This document shows, piece by piece, positions 7,663-14,082 of a stretch of DNA of 35,012 nt (position 1 is its first letter; each line of letters starts with the position of its first letter). The position numbers and the translations under genes are program-made. The DNA is from Methanobrevibacter thaueri. Lineage in GTDB: Archaea; Methanobacteriota; Methanobacteria; Methanobacteriales; Methanobacteriaceae. The stretch spans positions 1 to 35,012 of the forward strand of contig NZ_SUTJ01000014.1 in the NCBI RefSeq assembly GCF_015062915.1, written 5' to 3'. The notes below the pieces were generated by a model that saw nothing but the letters and a program-made list of their open reading frames with translations, made no database searches and was not told where the DNA came from.

Positions 7663-7740
7663 GTGATGAATCTAGAAAGGGTAAAAACAGGTGGCGTGAG
7701 TATATCTCACTAAACATCCCCTTCATTATAGATTCATCAC
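7663..7740. ncRNA. Structured hairpin locus with 12-bp stem
   Basis: Perfect outer arms GTGATGAATCTA (7663-7674) and TAGATTCATCAC (7729-7740). Inside, GAAAGGG (7675-7681) can pair with CCCCTTC (7718-7724) with one mismatch, and GTGAG (7696-7700) with CTCAC (7706-7710) across TATAT. That makes a three-tier stem of 78 nt. On the plus strand TTTTT follows at 7742-7746, so a plus-strand RNA could end here; on the minus strand it would be the 3' end of a transcript holding the small ORF at 7841-7752. I cannot match it to a known RNA family. Strand is not settled. Confidence 0.45.
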
Positions 7741-7751
7741 GTTTTTGGCAT

Positions 7752-7841
7752 TCAACGGCAGCGTACTTTAATATAATAAATTATTAAAAAAATTATTTCA
7801 ATAATTATATAAATTTTTAAAGTGATTACTATTGTAATCAT
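7752..7841 (-). CDS. Possible 29-aa hydrophobic peptide
   Basis: Minus-strand ATG at 7841 preceded by GGGGGTGGT (7855-7847), an SD-like block close to the GGAGGTGAT consensus, 5 nt from the start. The peptide starts MITIVITLKIYIIIEIIFLI and ends in a basic tail with one cysteine (VRCR): one membrane span, no polar catalytic groups. Such peptides are seen as small membrane regulators or type-I toxin-like proteins, but this is inference from composition alone. The strongly structured surroundings and a promoter-like direct repeat 120 nt upstream (8081-7963) give it a plausible transcript. It could equally be a chance ORF in A/T-rich DNA. Confidence 0.3.
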   Translation of the reverse strand: MITIVITLKIYIIIEIIFLIIYYIKVRCR

Positions 7842-7962
7842 ACTACCACCCCCGTTAAATTAATTAATGGAGATGAATGCCAGTGAATTACCATACTACC
7901 ATAATACCTGTTTTTAAACCAATAATAATTTTTACCACTGATTTTGTATGGCATCCACTAAT

Positions 7963-8081
7963 GGAAACAACCATCTAGTTATTTCTCGTATACACTATTT
8001 ATTGTCTATTTTATTTAAAATAAGCAGTTTTAAACGCTTATAATTTTTATAACTCAAAGCAATATTACGAACTCAGACAAT
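7963..8081. repeat. 119-bp direct repeat, copy A (downstream of mntP)
   Basis: Aligns without gaps to 8806-8924. Positions 8008-8081 match 66 of 74; the first 45 positions match about two in three. The last 25 bases, AGCAATATTACGAACTCAGA plus CAAT and the preceding A, are identical. It contains TATA-like TTATTTAAAATA and the palindrome ATAAGC (8020-8025) / GCTTAT (8036-8041). On the minus strand it reads like the mntP promoter copy and would direct transcription towards the 29-aa ORF. Confidence 0.8.
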
Positions 8082-8130
8082 CTTAAATATGCAAGCGTTT
8101 TTACAAAAAATAAATAAAATTCAATAGATT

Positions 8131-8154
8131 TAAAAAATGAGAATTAATCTCATT
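8131..8154 (-). terminator. Terminator of mntP
   Basis: Arms AATGAGA (8136-8142) and TCTCATT (8148-8154). Read on the minus strand the stem is followed by six T, starting 13 nt after the mntP stop. Confidence 0.7.
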
Positions 8155-8166
8155 GAAAAAATAAGT

Positions 8167-8727
8167 CTAAAATCCTAAAAGTATCTTGATGCCTATTAGG
8201 ATAAGTATGACACCACCGAGTATCTGGAATTTGTCACCTACATAATCGCCAAGTTTCTTGCCGATGAATATTCCAATTATGCTGAAGGCAAATGCAACGA
8301 TTCCAATAATTGTACATGATATCATAAGGGGATCATTTAAAAGTGCAATGGTTATTCCAACCGCAAAGGCATCAATGCTTGTTGCCACTGCAAGAAGAGT
8401 GACCTCCCTGAATGAGAAATTGTCTGTAATCTCCTCATCGTCACCTGAGAGGCTTTCCCTTATCATGTTCAATCCAATCAGCAAAAGAAGTATGAATCCA
8501 ACAATCGGTGCAAGAGATTCCACGATGCTTGCAATCACATTGCCGCAGAAGTATCCAAGTATTGGCATTATAAATTGAAAACCGCCGAAAAACAGGCCGT
8601 AATATATTATTTGTGGCTTTGTCAGATGTTTTTGTGTAAAACCCTTTGTCATGGATACGCTGAATGCATCCATTGCAAGGGCCACGGCAATGAGAAATGT
8701 TGAAATTACGTTAAATGACATTAACAT
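8167..8727 (-). CDS. mntP: Manganese exporter, MntP family
   Basis: A 186-aa integral membrane protein with six predicted spans arranged as two repeats of three. Each repeat carries the family Asp motif in its first helix: AMDAFSVS (Asp20) and TSIDAFAVG (Asp119). These intramembrane acidic residues bind and move Mn2+ outward. The cytoplasmic loop SGDDEEITDN separates the halves. Length is that of typical MntP/YebN. ATGs at 8727 and 8721 are both possible; neither has an SD. The 5' region (8728-8924) holds a stacked hairpin leader and a promoter-like repeat, so control at RNA or promoter level is likely, as it is for mntP in bacteria (MntR and the yybP-ykoY riboswitch). Divergent from the old-yellow-enzyme gene. 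Confidence 0.88.
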   Translation of the reverse strand: MLMSFNVISTFLIAVALAMDAFSVSMTKGFTQKHLTKPQIIYYGLFFGGFQFIMPILGYFCGNVIASIVESLAPIVGFILLLLIGLNMIRESLSGDDEEITDNFSFREVTLLAVATSIDAFAVGITIALLNDPLMISCTIIGIVAFAFSIIGIFIGKKLGDYVGDKFQILGGVILILIGIKILLGF

Positions 8728-8760
8728 ATTTTTTGTAACTTATTTTATATAAAAATAGGG

Positions 8761-8832
8761 ATTACCTGGGATTAAACCCAGATAATCGTCGCACGGTCGG
8801 TTATGGGAAACAACTTTTCAGTCATTTCCCAT
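8761..8832 (-). promoter_or_regulatory. Hairpin-rich leader of mntP
   Basis: Three consecutive stems lie between the TATA-like TTTAAATA (8855-8862, minus sense) and the mntP start. Stem 3: ATGGGAAA (8803-8810) / TTTCCCAT (8825-8832), perfect. Stem 2: ATAATCG (8782-8788) / CGGTTAT (8798-8804). Stem 1: CTGGG (8766-8770) / CCCAG (8777-8781), extendable to ATTACCTGGG / CCCAGATAAT. The extended stem 1 competes with stem 2 for 8782-8786, as in a switch. It does not match the yybP-ykoY or fluoride consensus that I know. Wobble patterns do not settle the strand; gene context favours minus. Confidence 0.45.
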
Positions 8833-8924
8833 ATAATCTATTATGTGTTCTTTTTATTTAAAATAGGCAGTTTTAAATGCCTGCAATTTTTCTAACTCGA
8901 AGCAATATTACGAACTCAGACAAT
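8806..8924. repeat. 119-bp direct repeat, copy B (upstream of mntP)
   Basis: Partner of 7963-8081, 843 nt away in the same orientation. It spans the presumed mntP promoter. The palindrome is present as AGGC (8865-8868) / GCCT (8879-8882): the A-T pair 8023-8038 of copy A is replaced by G-C (8866-8881), and T-A 8021-8040 by T-G. Confidence 0.8.
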
Positions 8925-8956
8925 GGCTAAAATGTGATTGATTTTTAAATAACCTA

Positions 8957-8965
8957 TTTATAGTA
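8957..8965 (+). promoter_or_regulatory. TATA box of the old-yellow-enzyme gene
   Basis: TTTATAGTA centred about 26 nt before the ATG at 8987, with no SD in between, so the mRNA is probably leaderless. Confidence 0.45.
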
Positions 8966-8986
8966 TTTTATATCTAATATAATATC

Positions 8987-10009
8987 ATGAAAGACTTGTT
9001 TGATTTTGTTGAATTTGGAGATTTGAAACTTAACAGTAGAATAGTCAGGACAGGATTATGGGAGTCCCAAAGGGAAAAGACAGGCAATATGACACCTGAA
9101 ATATATGATAGGTATGAGAATATGGCTGCAAGTGGCGTTGGATTGATAATTTCAGAGGTCTACTCACTATATCCTCGCGATGTTTTCTCAAAATACACCA
9201 ACACTATTCATTACAACCGTTTTGTCCGTGAGGCACGTGATTTGACAGATCTTGTTCATGTATATGATGTTCCAATCTTTGCCCAATTGGGTTTTGTCCA
9301 GTTCAACAAAAGAACAGAGCAGAACATTCCTATTGATGACGTTACCATTGAAGATATTAGAAAAATCCAGACCGACATCATCATGGCAGCTCAGAAATTC
9401 GATTATGGGGGCTTTGATGGTATTCAATTGGGTCTTGGTAACTATTACTTCTTGGCAAGGTTCATCAATCCAAATTTCAATCACCGCAAGGACAGGTATG
9501 GCGGCTCCACATTGAACCGTCTTAAAATAGTTCTGGAAATAATTAAAGTCATAAAGGAAACAACAAACCTTCATATAAACTGCCGTTTGAATGCATATGA
9601 CGGCACCAACATGGGAATGGAACTTTCCGAGACAATTGAGATATGCCAACTGCTTGAAAAGTATGGTGCTGACTCACTACAAATCACCCGTCCACGCTCT
9701 CCACAATTCTTCACACAGGAAAACAAGGATAAAAACCCATTGATTGAGGCAACCAATGAAATCATAAAAAACGTTTCAATTCCGGTTATCCTTGGTGGTG
9801 GTGCAAACAGTCAAAATCAAATCAATGAAATCCTGAATGAAACAGAAATAGATTTCATATCCATGCAAAGGCCTTTTGTCAAGGATCCGAGTTTCCTTGT
9901 AGACTGGCAGCTTGAAGGAGATGGTGTCAGCCACTGCATAACCTGCAACAACTGCTACTGGAAAAAGACAAGCACTTGCCATATCAGGCCGTGTAACATC
10001 AAACCTTAA
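8987..10009 (+). CDS. Old-yellow-enzyme-family FMN oxidoreductase with Fe-S site
   Basis: A 340-aa (beta/alpha)8 flavin enzyme of the NADH:flavin oxidoreductase/2,4-dienoyl-CoA reductase group. Family signs are the N-terminal segment LKLNSRIVRTGLWES, the HRKDRYGGSTLNR motif (166-178), VILGGGANS near 268-275 (FMN phosphate) and QRPFVKDP (294-301). The C-terminus has a cysteine cluster C317-x2-C320-x2-C323-x7-C331-x4-C336 for a [4Fe-4S] centre. It lacks the C-terminal FAD/NADH module of full dienoyl-CoA reductases (about 670 aa), so its electron donor must be separate. Two active-site spots are unusual: the expected H-x2-H/N reads G149-L-G-N152, and the usual HAGR segment after FAQLG reads FVQFN. 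Substrate is unknown. Its end overlaps the convergent QueG-like gene by 11 nt. Confidence 0.85.
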   Translation: MKDLFDFVEFGDLKLNSRIVRTGLWESQREKTGNMTPEIYDRYENMAASGVGLIISEVYSLYPRDVFSKYTNTIHYNRFVREARDLTDLVHVYDVPIFAQLGFVQFNKRTEQNIPIDDVTIEDIRKIQTDIIMAAQKFDYGGFDGIQLGLGNYYFLARFINPNFNHRKDRYGGSTLNRLKIVLEIIKVIKETTNLHINCRLNAYDGTNMGMELSETIEICQLLEKYGADSLQITRPRSPQFFTQENKDKNPLIEATNEIIKNVSIPVILGGGANSQNQINEILNETEIDFISMQRPFVKDPSFLVDWQLEGDGVSHCITCNNCYWKKTSTCHIRPCNIKP

Positions 10010-10688
10010 TTTTTTTTAAGTATTTTTGCGTATGTGGGCATTCATATATGCATTTTCCACATATCAGCTTATCCAATCCCAAATGCTTCAGGCTTATGTC
10101 ATTGGCATAATCCCTGCATTTCTTATCATCGTAAAAATCATTTCTTTTAAGATTAACATTCCAGTTTATGCCGCTTACCGCTCCTGCAGGACAAGTGTCC
10201 CTGCATTGCATGCATTCTCCACAGTATGACTTTTCTATTGGTTCATCCAAATCCAATGGGGCATCGGTTAGAACTGATGACAATCTGAGTGCTGAGCCGT
10301 ATTTTCTTGTGACGAACAATGCTGACTTGCCAATCCATCCAAGTCCCGCCTTGGTTGCAACGGTCTTGTGGGGAAGTTCGAAACTGTTGTCCTTGCCGAA
10401 ATCCCAACCAAGATTCCTTGTGGTTTGAGCATAGGCCCTAAAGCCAAGATCATTGATGTAATCCTTGCACAATTCACCTAAACTATCCAATTTTTCATTA
10501 AGCCAGTCATAATGGTTAAGGTAATCCCTGGTTGGTGAGTCCCTGATTGTCAATATCACTTCCGGTGGATATGTAATGTAGAATGCCACTCCCTGATTCA
10601 ATCCTTTTTTTGGGGTTACATCACTTATATCTGCAAAACCCACTTCCACTGCACCGTTTTTCTTCAGGTAATCCTTTAACTTATCCAT
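9999..10688 (-). CDS. QueG-like (epoxyqueuosine reductase family) Fe-S protein
   Basis: Contains the DUF1730/QueG core ATKAGLGWIGKSALFV followed by two ferredoxin-type clusters, CGECMQCRDTCP and a second set ending CGKCIYECPHT. QueG enzymes use cobalamin plus two [4Fe-4S] clusters to reduce epoxyqueuosine in tRNA. Archaea make archaeosine rather than queuosine, so this relative likely has another substrate. The C-terminal HEAT-like extension of bacterial QueG is absent. I start it at ATG 10688, which overlaps the upstream stop (ATGGATAA) and has GTGATG just before it. An upstream in-frame ATG at 10718 would add ten residues from inside the neighbour. It forms a coupled pair with the 148-aa gene. 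Confidence 0.75.
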   Translation of the reverse strand: MDKLKDYLKKNGAVEVGFADISDVTPKKGLNQGVAFYITYPPEVILTIRDSPTRDYLNHYDWLNEKLDSLGELCKDYINDLGFRAYAQTTRNLGWDFGKDNSFELPHKTVATKAGLGWIGKSALFVTRKYGSALRLSSVLTDAPLDLDEPIEKSYCGECMQCRDTCPAGAVSGINWNVNLKRNDFYDDKKCRDYANDISLKHLGLDKLICGKCIYECPHTQKYLKKIKV

Positions 10689-11127
10689 AGTCATCACTGT
10701 AGCTTCTGAACTTTCCAAGAAAATGATTCAATTCCTCATTGATTTGTGTTAGTGTCACGATAGGCTTGTGGTTTAGGAGACTGTTCAATGCAATAAGCAA
10801 TGGTATTGCCTCGCCCACTGTGATGTTTTTAAACTCAAGATCCTGATAGGTTATCATGAAGTTTCCGTTAAGGTGCTCATCGATTCTCAACCCGTATGGA
10901 ATGAAGTCAATCTCGTTTTTCTCAATCAGCTCCTTTAGGACTTCGGTTCCCTCAAGAATATCCTCGAATTCTATCTTCTCCTTGCTTAATATGGGTTCAA
11001 GAAAGTCAAAATGAATATCATAATCATATTTGGCATGGTTTTTAAAGTATTCGTTGACCATCAGGTAGTTGATGTAAAGTTCATGGTCAATGATTGAGTA
11101 TTTCTTGTTGTTTAGGATGAATTCCAT
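10681..11127 (-). CDS. Conserved-looking acidic protein, 148 aa, partner of QueG-like gene
   Basis: A soluble protein (MEFILNNKKYSIIDHELYIN...) rich in Asp, Glu and hydrophobics, mostly helical by composition, without cysteines, signal peptide or membrane span. A segment at about 100-125 (ITVGEAIPLLIALNSLLNH) is the most hydrophobic and may form the core. The stop overlaps the start of the QueG-like gene by 8 nt, so the two are almost certainly translated together and may act together. I do not recognise the family. Confidence 0.7.
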   Translation of the reverse strand: MEFILNNKKYSIIDHELYINYLMVNEYFKNHAKYDYDIHFDFLEPILSKEKIEFEDILEGTEVLKELIEKNEIDFIPYGLRIDEHLNGNFMITYQDLEFKNITVGEAIPLLIALNSLLNHKPIVTLTQINEELNHFLGKFRSYSDDYG

Positions 11128-11155
11128 AATTAAATTATTGTAAAAAAAAGTATAA

Positions 11156-11180
11156 AAAACTAGTTGTTGAAACTAGTTTT
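11156..11180 (-). terminator. Terminator at the end of the MATE operon
   Basis: Arms AAAACTAG (11156-11163) and CTAGTTTT (11173-11180). On the minus strand the stem is followed by TTTTTT and, a little later, TTTTTTTT. The MATE stop codon TAG lies inside the stem. Confidence 0.65.
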
Positions 11181-12558
11181 CTTCTGGTATTGTTTCTTTT
11201 TTAGCCATCTTCTTGAATTTTGAGATGAATATTTTTGCCCAGATGTAACCGACTGTTCCCCCTACGAAACAACCGAACACCACACCGGCATAGATTCCTG
11301 TAAGTCCCCATCCGAAGATGAAACAGAACAGGTATGCAAATACACTTTCAAGAATCAATGATCTTAGAAGTGTGATTAAAAGTGAGTATGTTCCCTTACC
11401 TACACCCTGGAAAACCATTGATGACATCATACCGTGAGGGATTGCAAGAACAAAGAGGCTCAAGACTGATATGGCATGAGCAATCTGCGGAGACAGTGCC
11501 GCACTTGCCTCAGTGTATGAAAACATGGTTGCAATCGGGGATGAGAAAACAAACATCACTGCACCCAATGCGATGGATATTGCAAAACCCAATTTAATAG
11601 CATATGAATGTGAAGTCTTTAAATTCTGATAGTTACGTGCACCGTAAGCGACACCTGCAACGGTAAGTACTGCGGTTCCAAGACCTATCAATGGAATCAT
11701 AGCCAGCTGCACAATCCTCATTGAAGCGGTATATACTGCCACAGCTGTTGTGTCTGCAGCCATCACGAGCATACTGTTGATGATTATTGCAAGTATGGAA
11801 AACACTAGGCTTTCAAGGGTTGATGGGATTGCAACCTGAAGGTTGTCAATAATCATTTTTGTTGAGTACTTGAAGTTCTTAAGGGTCAAGTCAAGGTATA
11901 AGTCCTTTTTACCCCATATCCAGTAGCTCATCACGAGACAGGACAGTATCGCTGAGATCACTGTTGCCCAGGCGGCTCCGGATATTCCGAAGTTCAATAC
12001 GTAAATGAATACTGGGTCAAGAATAATGTTCATGATAGCGGTTACTGCAATTGCGATTGTTGCCCTTCTCATGTCTCCTTCGGATCTGAATATCGCTGAT
12101 GCTACACCTGAATATACGAACACGAACAGGAATCCGAAGATGATGTAACTGTAGTCCATTGCGTATTGTATTGTGCTTCCTGCACCCATCATCTGAAGGA
12201 TAGGCACCATGAACACTTCAATTATTACTGTGAATATCAATGACACGATAATTGCAAGAAGGATACCGTGCAATCCTGCATTGTTTGCCTGGTCACGGTT
12301 TCCAGCACCGATGTATCTTGCAATAAGTGAGTTTGCACCGGCACCAATACCGTTTCCAAGTCCAACTAGCACCATGAATAAAGGTGTGATGAATCCTACT
12401 GCAGCCAATGCATCTGCCCCTAGTCCTGCTACCCAGATACTGTCTGCAATGTTATAAAGCATGATCAATAACATGGAGAGCATCATCGGCAATGCCAGTT
12501 TCACGATTGCCTTTTTAGGGTCTCCTGTTATCATTTCAATATTACTACTTTTAGCCAT
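11173..12558 (-). CDS. MATE-family multidrug efflux transporter
   Basis: A 461-aa protein with twelve membrane spans in two halves, using an ion gradient to export cationic or drug-like compounds. Family marks include LPMMLSMLLIMLYNIADSIW in helix 1, GNGIGAGANSLIARYIGAG (helix 2 and loop), and in the second half GLGTAVLTVAGVAYGARN. The C-terminus is basic and cytoplasmic. Its SD, GAGGAG (12568-12563), is formed by the last two Glu codons of the marR gene, and only one nt separates that stop from the ATG, so the regulator and pump are translationally coupled. Last gene of the flavodoxin-marR-MATE operon. Confidence 0.93.
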   Translation of the reverse strand: MAKSSNIEMITGDPKKAIVKLALPMMLSMLLIMLYNIADSIWVAGLGADALAAVGFITPLFMVLVGLGNGIGAGANSLIARYIGAGNRDQANNAGLHGILLAIIVSLIFTVIIEVFMVPILQMMGAGSTIQYAMDYSYIIFGFLFVFVYSGVASAIFRSEGDMRRATIAIAVTAIMNIILDPVFIYVLNFGISGAAWATVISAILSCLVMSYWIWGKKDLYLDLTLKNFKYSTKMIIDNLQVAIPSTLESLVFSILAIIINSMLVMAADTTAVAVYTASMRIVQLAMIPLIGLGTAVLTVAGVAYGARNYQNLKTSHSYAIKLGFAISIALGAVMFVFSSPIATMFSYTEASAALSPQIAHAISVLSLFVLAIPHGMMSSMVFQGVGKGTYSLLITLLRSLILESVFAYLFCFIFGWGLTGIYAGVVFGCFVGGTVGYIWAKIFISKFKKMAKKETIPEEN

Positions 12559-12559
12559 T

Positions 12560-13021
12560 TTACTCCTCTTGATTTAACTCTATTGATTTTATCGCTACCT
12601 CTTTCAATGTTTTCTGTAGCTCCTCTTTTTCTATTGAATTATCATTAAATAAATAATCTTCCCATTTTTTAAGTTGATCTATTGCTTTTGACAAGGTCTC
12701 TTCACCTTTTGGTGTTAATGAAACCTTTTTCTGGCGCCTGTTTTCCTCATCAACTTCTCTTTTAACAAGGCCATTGTCCTCAAGCTTCTTGATGGATCTT
12801 GCAACGGACCCCTTGTCAATGCTGCATCTTGAAGCAATCTTTTCCTGGTTGATTTCCTTTTGATGGGCTATCTCAAACATGAAATTCAATTGGGATGAGT
12901 TAATGCCGAATTCCTCAAGATGACGGTTCAGGTACAATGTCTGGTTTTTAACGATGATTGCCATTAATTTGCCAACGGGAAGTTTAGTTGCGTCAATAAT
13001 CTTAAACTCCTCTAGTGACAT
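12560..13021 (-). CDS. MarR-family transcriptional regulator
   Basis: A 153-aa winged-helix regulator from ATG 13021 (GTGAT as SD, 4 nt after the flavodoxin stop). A longer frame to 13051 would overlap the flavodoxin gene and lacks an SD. Order: N-terminal dimer helix; HTH with recognition helix around DKGSVARSIKKLEDNGLV; wing REVDEENRRQKKVSLT; C-terminal dimer helices. MarR proteins bind palindromes and release them when a ligand binds. The genes it is locked to, a flavodoxin and a MATE pump, and the inverted repeat at 13507-13537 just upstream of the operon TATA box suggest autorepression relieved by a drug or oxidant. Confidence 0.9.
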   Translation of the reverse strand: MSLEEFKIIDATKLPVGKLMAIIVKNQTLYLNRHLEEFGINSSQLNFMFEIAHQKEINQEKIASRCSIDKGSVARSIKKLEDNGLVKREVDEENRRQKKVSLTPKGEETLSKAIDQLKKWEDYLFNDNSIEKEELQKTLKEVAIKSIELNQEE

Positions 13022-13025
13022 TTTA

Positions 13026-13475
13026 TCACTCAATGAATGAAGATAAATCATAATCGTTCTTTTTGACTTCTTTGGTGGTTAATGCCAAAGTCTTTTGAGG
13101 TTTAATTGAATATTTCTCCAACTGTTTAAAAGCGGATTCAAATCCGCTGCTTCCTGCAGTCATGAAGAACTTGACATTTTTGAATTTACCTTCGTTTTGC
13201 TTTAAGTATGAAATCAATGGATTTGCAGCTCTGCTTGCCCATACTGGAGCTCCAAGATAAACAATATCATAATCTTCAGGGTTGTATTTTAAATCTTCAA
13301 GTTCGACTATCTTTTCGGTTATTGCATCCTTGCCTCCACGGGCATAGCCGATTTTACCTGAATAGTTTACTTTTGATTTTATTTCTTCAATATCTGAATT
13401 GGTTTTGCTTGCAATGTCTTCTGCGAGCCTTTTTGTAATGCTTGTTCTTGAATAATAAACTACTAATGATTTCAT
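13026..13475 (-). CDS. Flavodoxin
   Basis: A 149-aa flavodoxin-fold protein. The FMN-phosphate loop is YSRTSITKRLAEDIA (residues 8-22), and the flavin-stacking loops are YLGAPVWASRAANP and MTAGSSGF. No extra domain. It would serve as a low-potential electron carrier or flavin-dependent protective protein. First gene of the operon with marR and the MATE pump. The start codon has no SD; TTTATATA on the minus strand (13505-13498) lies 26 nt upstream, so transcription probably begins at the ATG. Confidence 0.88.
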   Translation of the reverse strand: MKSLVVYYSRTSITKRLAEDIASKTNSDIEEIKSKVNYSGKIGYARGGKDAITEKIVELEDLKYNPEDYDIVYLGAPVWASRAANPLISYLKQNEGKFKNVKFFMTAGSSGFESAFKQLEKYSIKPQKTLALTTKEVKKNDYDLSSFIE

Positions 13476-13497
13476 ACAATACTATTAATACTTTATC

Positions 13498-13537
13498 ATA
13501 TATAAATGTTGCATTGACAACTATTGTTTATGCAACA
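13498..13537 (-). promoter_or_regulatory. Promoter and likely MarR operator
   Basis: Inverted repeat TGTTGCAT (13507-13514) / ATGCAACA (13530-13537) with a 15-nt spacer, abutting the TATA box TTTATATA (minus strand, 13505-13498). A protein on this site would cover the BRE/TATA and block TBP/TFB. Assigning it to the MarR of this operon is inference. Confidence 0.55.
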
Positions 13538-13607
13538 ATTAAAAATTGAACAGTATTCACAATATCTCTTAAAAAATTATAAAAAAATGGTGATGAAGAA
13601 AAAGAAT

Positions 13608-13979
13608 TTAGAATTTGAAGATGGATTTGGTCCATTTGAACTTGTGTTTTGCATCCTGAACGCTTTCATCGTATGTTTTAACCTCTGTACCGTATTCCTT
13701 TTCAACAATCTTTAATTTTTGATCAACATCAAGGGAAGTGTCTTTGAGCTTGTTGAAGAAGGATATTTCCTCATCAAGAGCTTCCATACGTTTTTCAAGT
13801 TCAGCCTTTTCTTGAGTGACCTTATTTAACCTGTAGTCAACTGCAGTGCTACTTTGACTTTTAATCATGTCTTTCATTTCAAACAATGCGTCCACCGCAT
13901 CGCCTATGTCCATGCCGTTTTCTTTAAGGATTTCAACTTTTTTCGCTTGCTCATCTGTTAATTCGATTTCCATTTTCAT
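13608..13979 (-). CDS. Coiled-coil protein, 123 aa
   Basis: A small, highly charged soluble protein. Residues 1-40 begin with a short strand and helices (MKMEIELTDEQAKKVEILKE); residues about 45-80 are a heptad coiled coil (RLNKVTQEKAELEKRMEALD); the C-terminus is basic and aromatic (KHKFKWTKSIFKF). GGGGAT upstream serves as SD for either of the two nearby ATGs (codons 1 and 3). Single-gene unit, no membrane segment. No family recognised; a structural or partner-binding role is possible. Confidence 0.65.
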   Translation of the reverse strand: MKMEIELTDEQAKKVEILKENGMDIGDAVDALFEMKDMIKSQSSTAVDYRLNKVTQEKAELEKRMEALDEEISFFNKLKDTSLDVDQKLKIVEKEYGTEVKTYDESVQDAKHKFKWTKSIFKF

Positions 13980-14082
13980 AATTAAATCCCCATAAATATT
14001 ATTAATTAATAATATATTTCTTCCATATCATTTAAATAATTTTCACAACACTTATTAATTTAAACAAAGTATAAATATCCAT

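Noticed and set aside
7663..7669. GTGATGA matching a C/D-box RNA C box
   Set aside because: It is simply one arm of the perfect 12-bp inverted repeat; no D box (CTGA) or C'/D' pair at usual spacing.
9188..9649. 153-aa antisense ORF inside the old-yellow-enzyme gene
   Set aside because: It lies wholly within a well-supported coding gene and has no SD or recognisable domain.
12560..13051. Longer MarR start at 13051
   Set aside because: It would overlap the flavodoxin gene by 26 nt and has no SD; ATG 13021 has GTGAT at good spacing and the normal N-terminus.
13524..13715. 63-aa plus-strand ORF near the flavodoxin promoter
   Set aside because: It overlaps the MarR-type inverted repeat and the end of the coiled-coil gene on the other strand; composition is that of a shadow frame.
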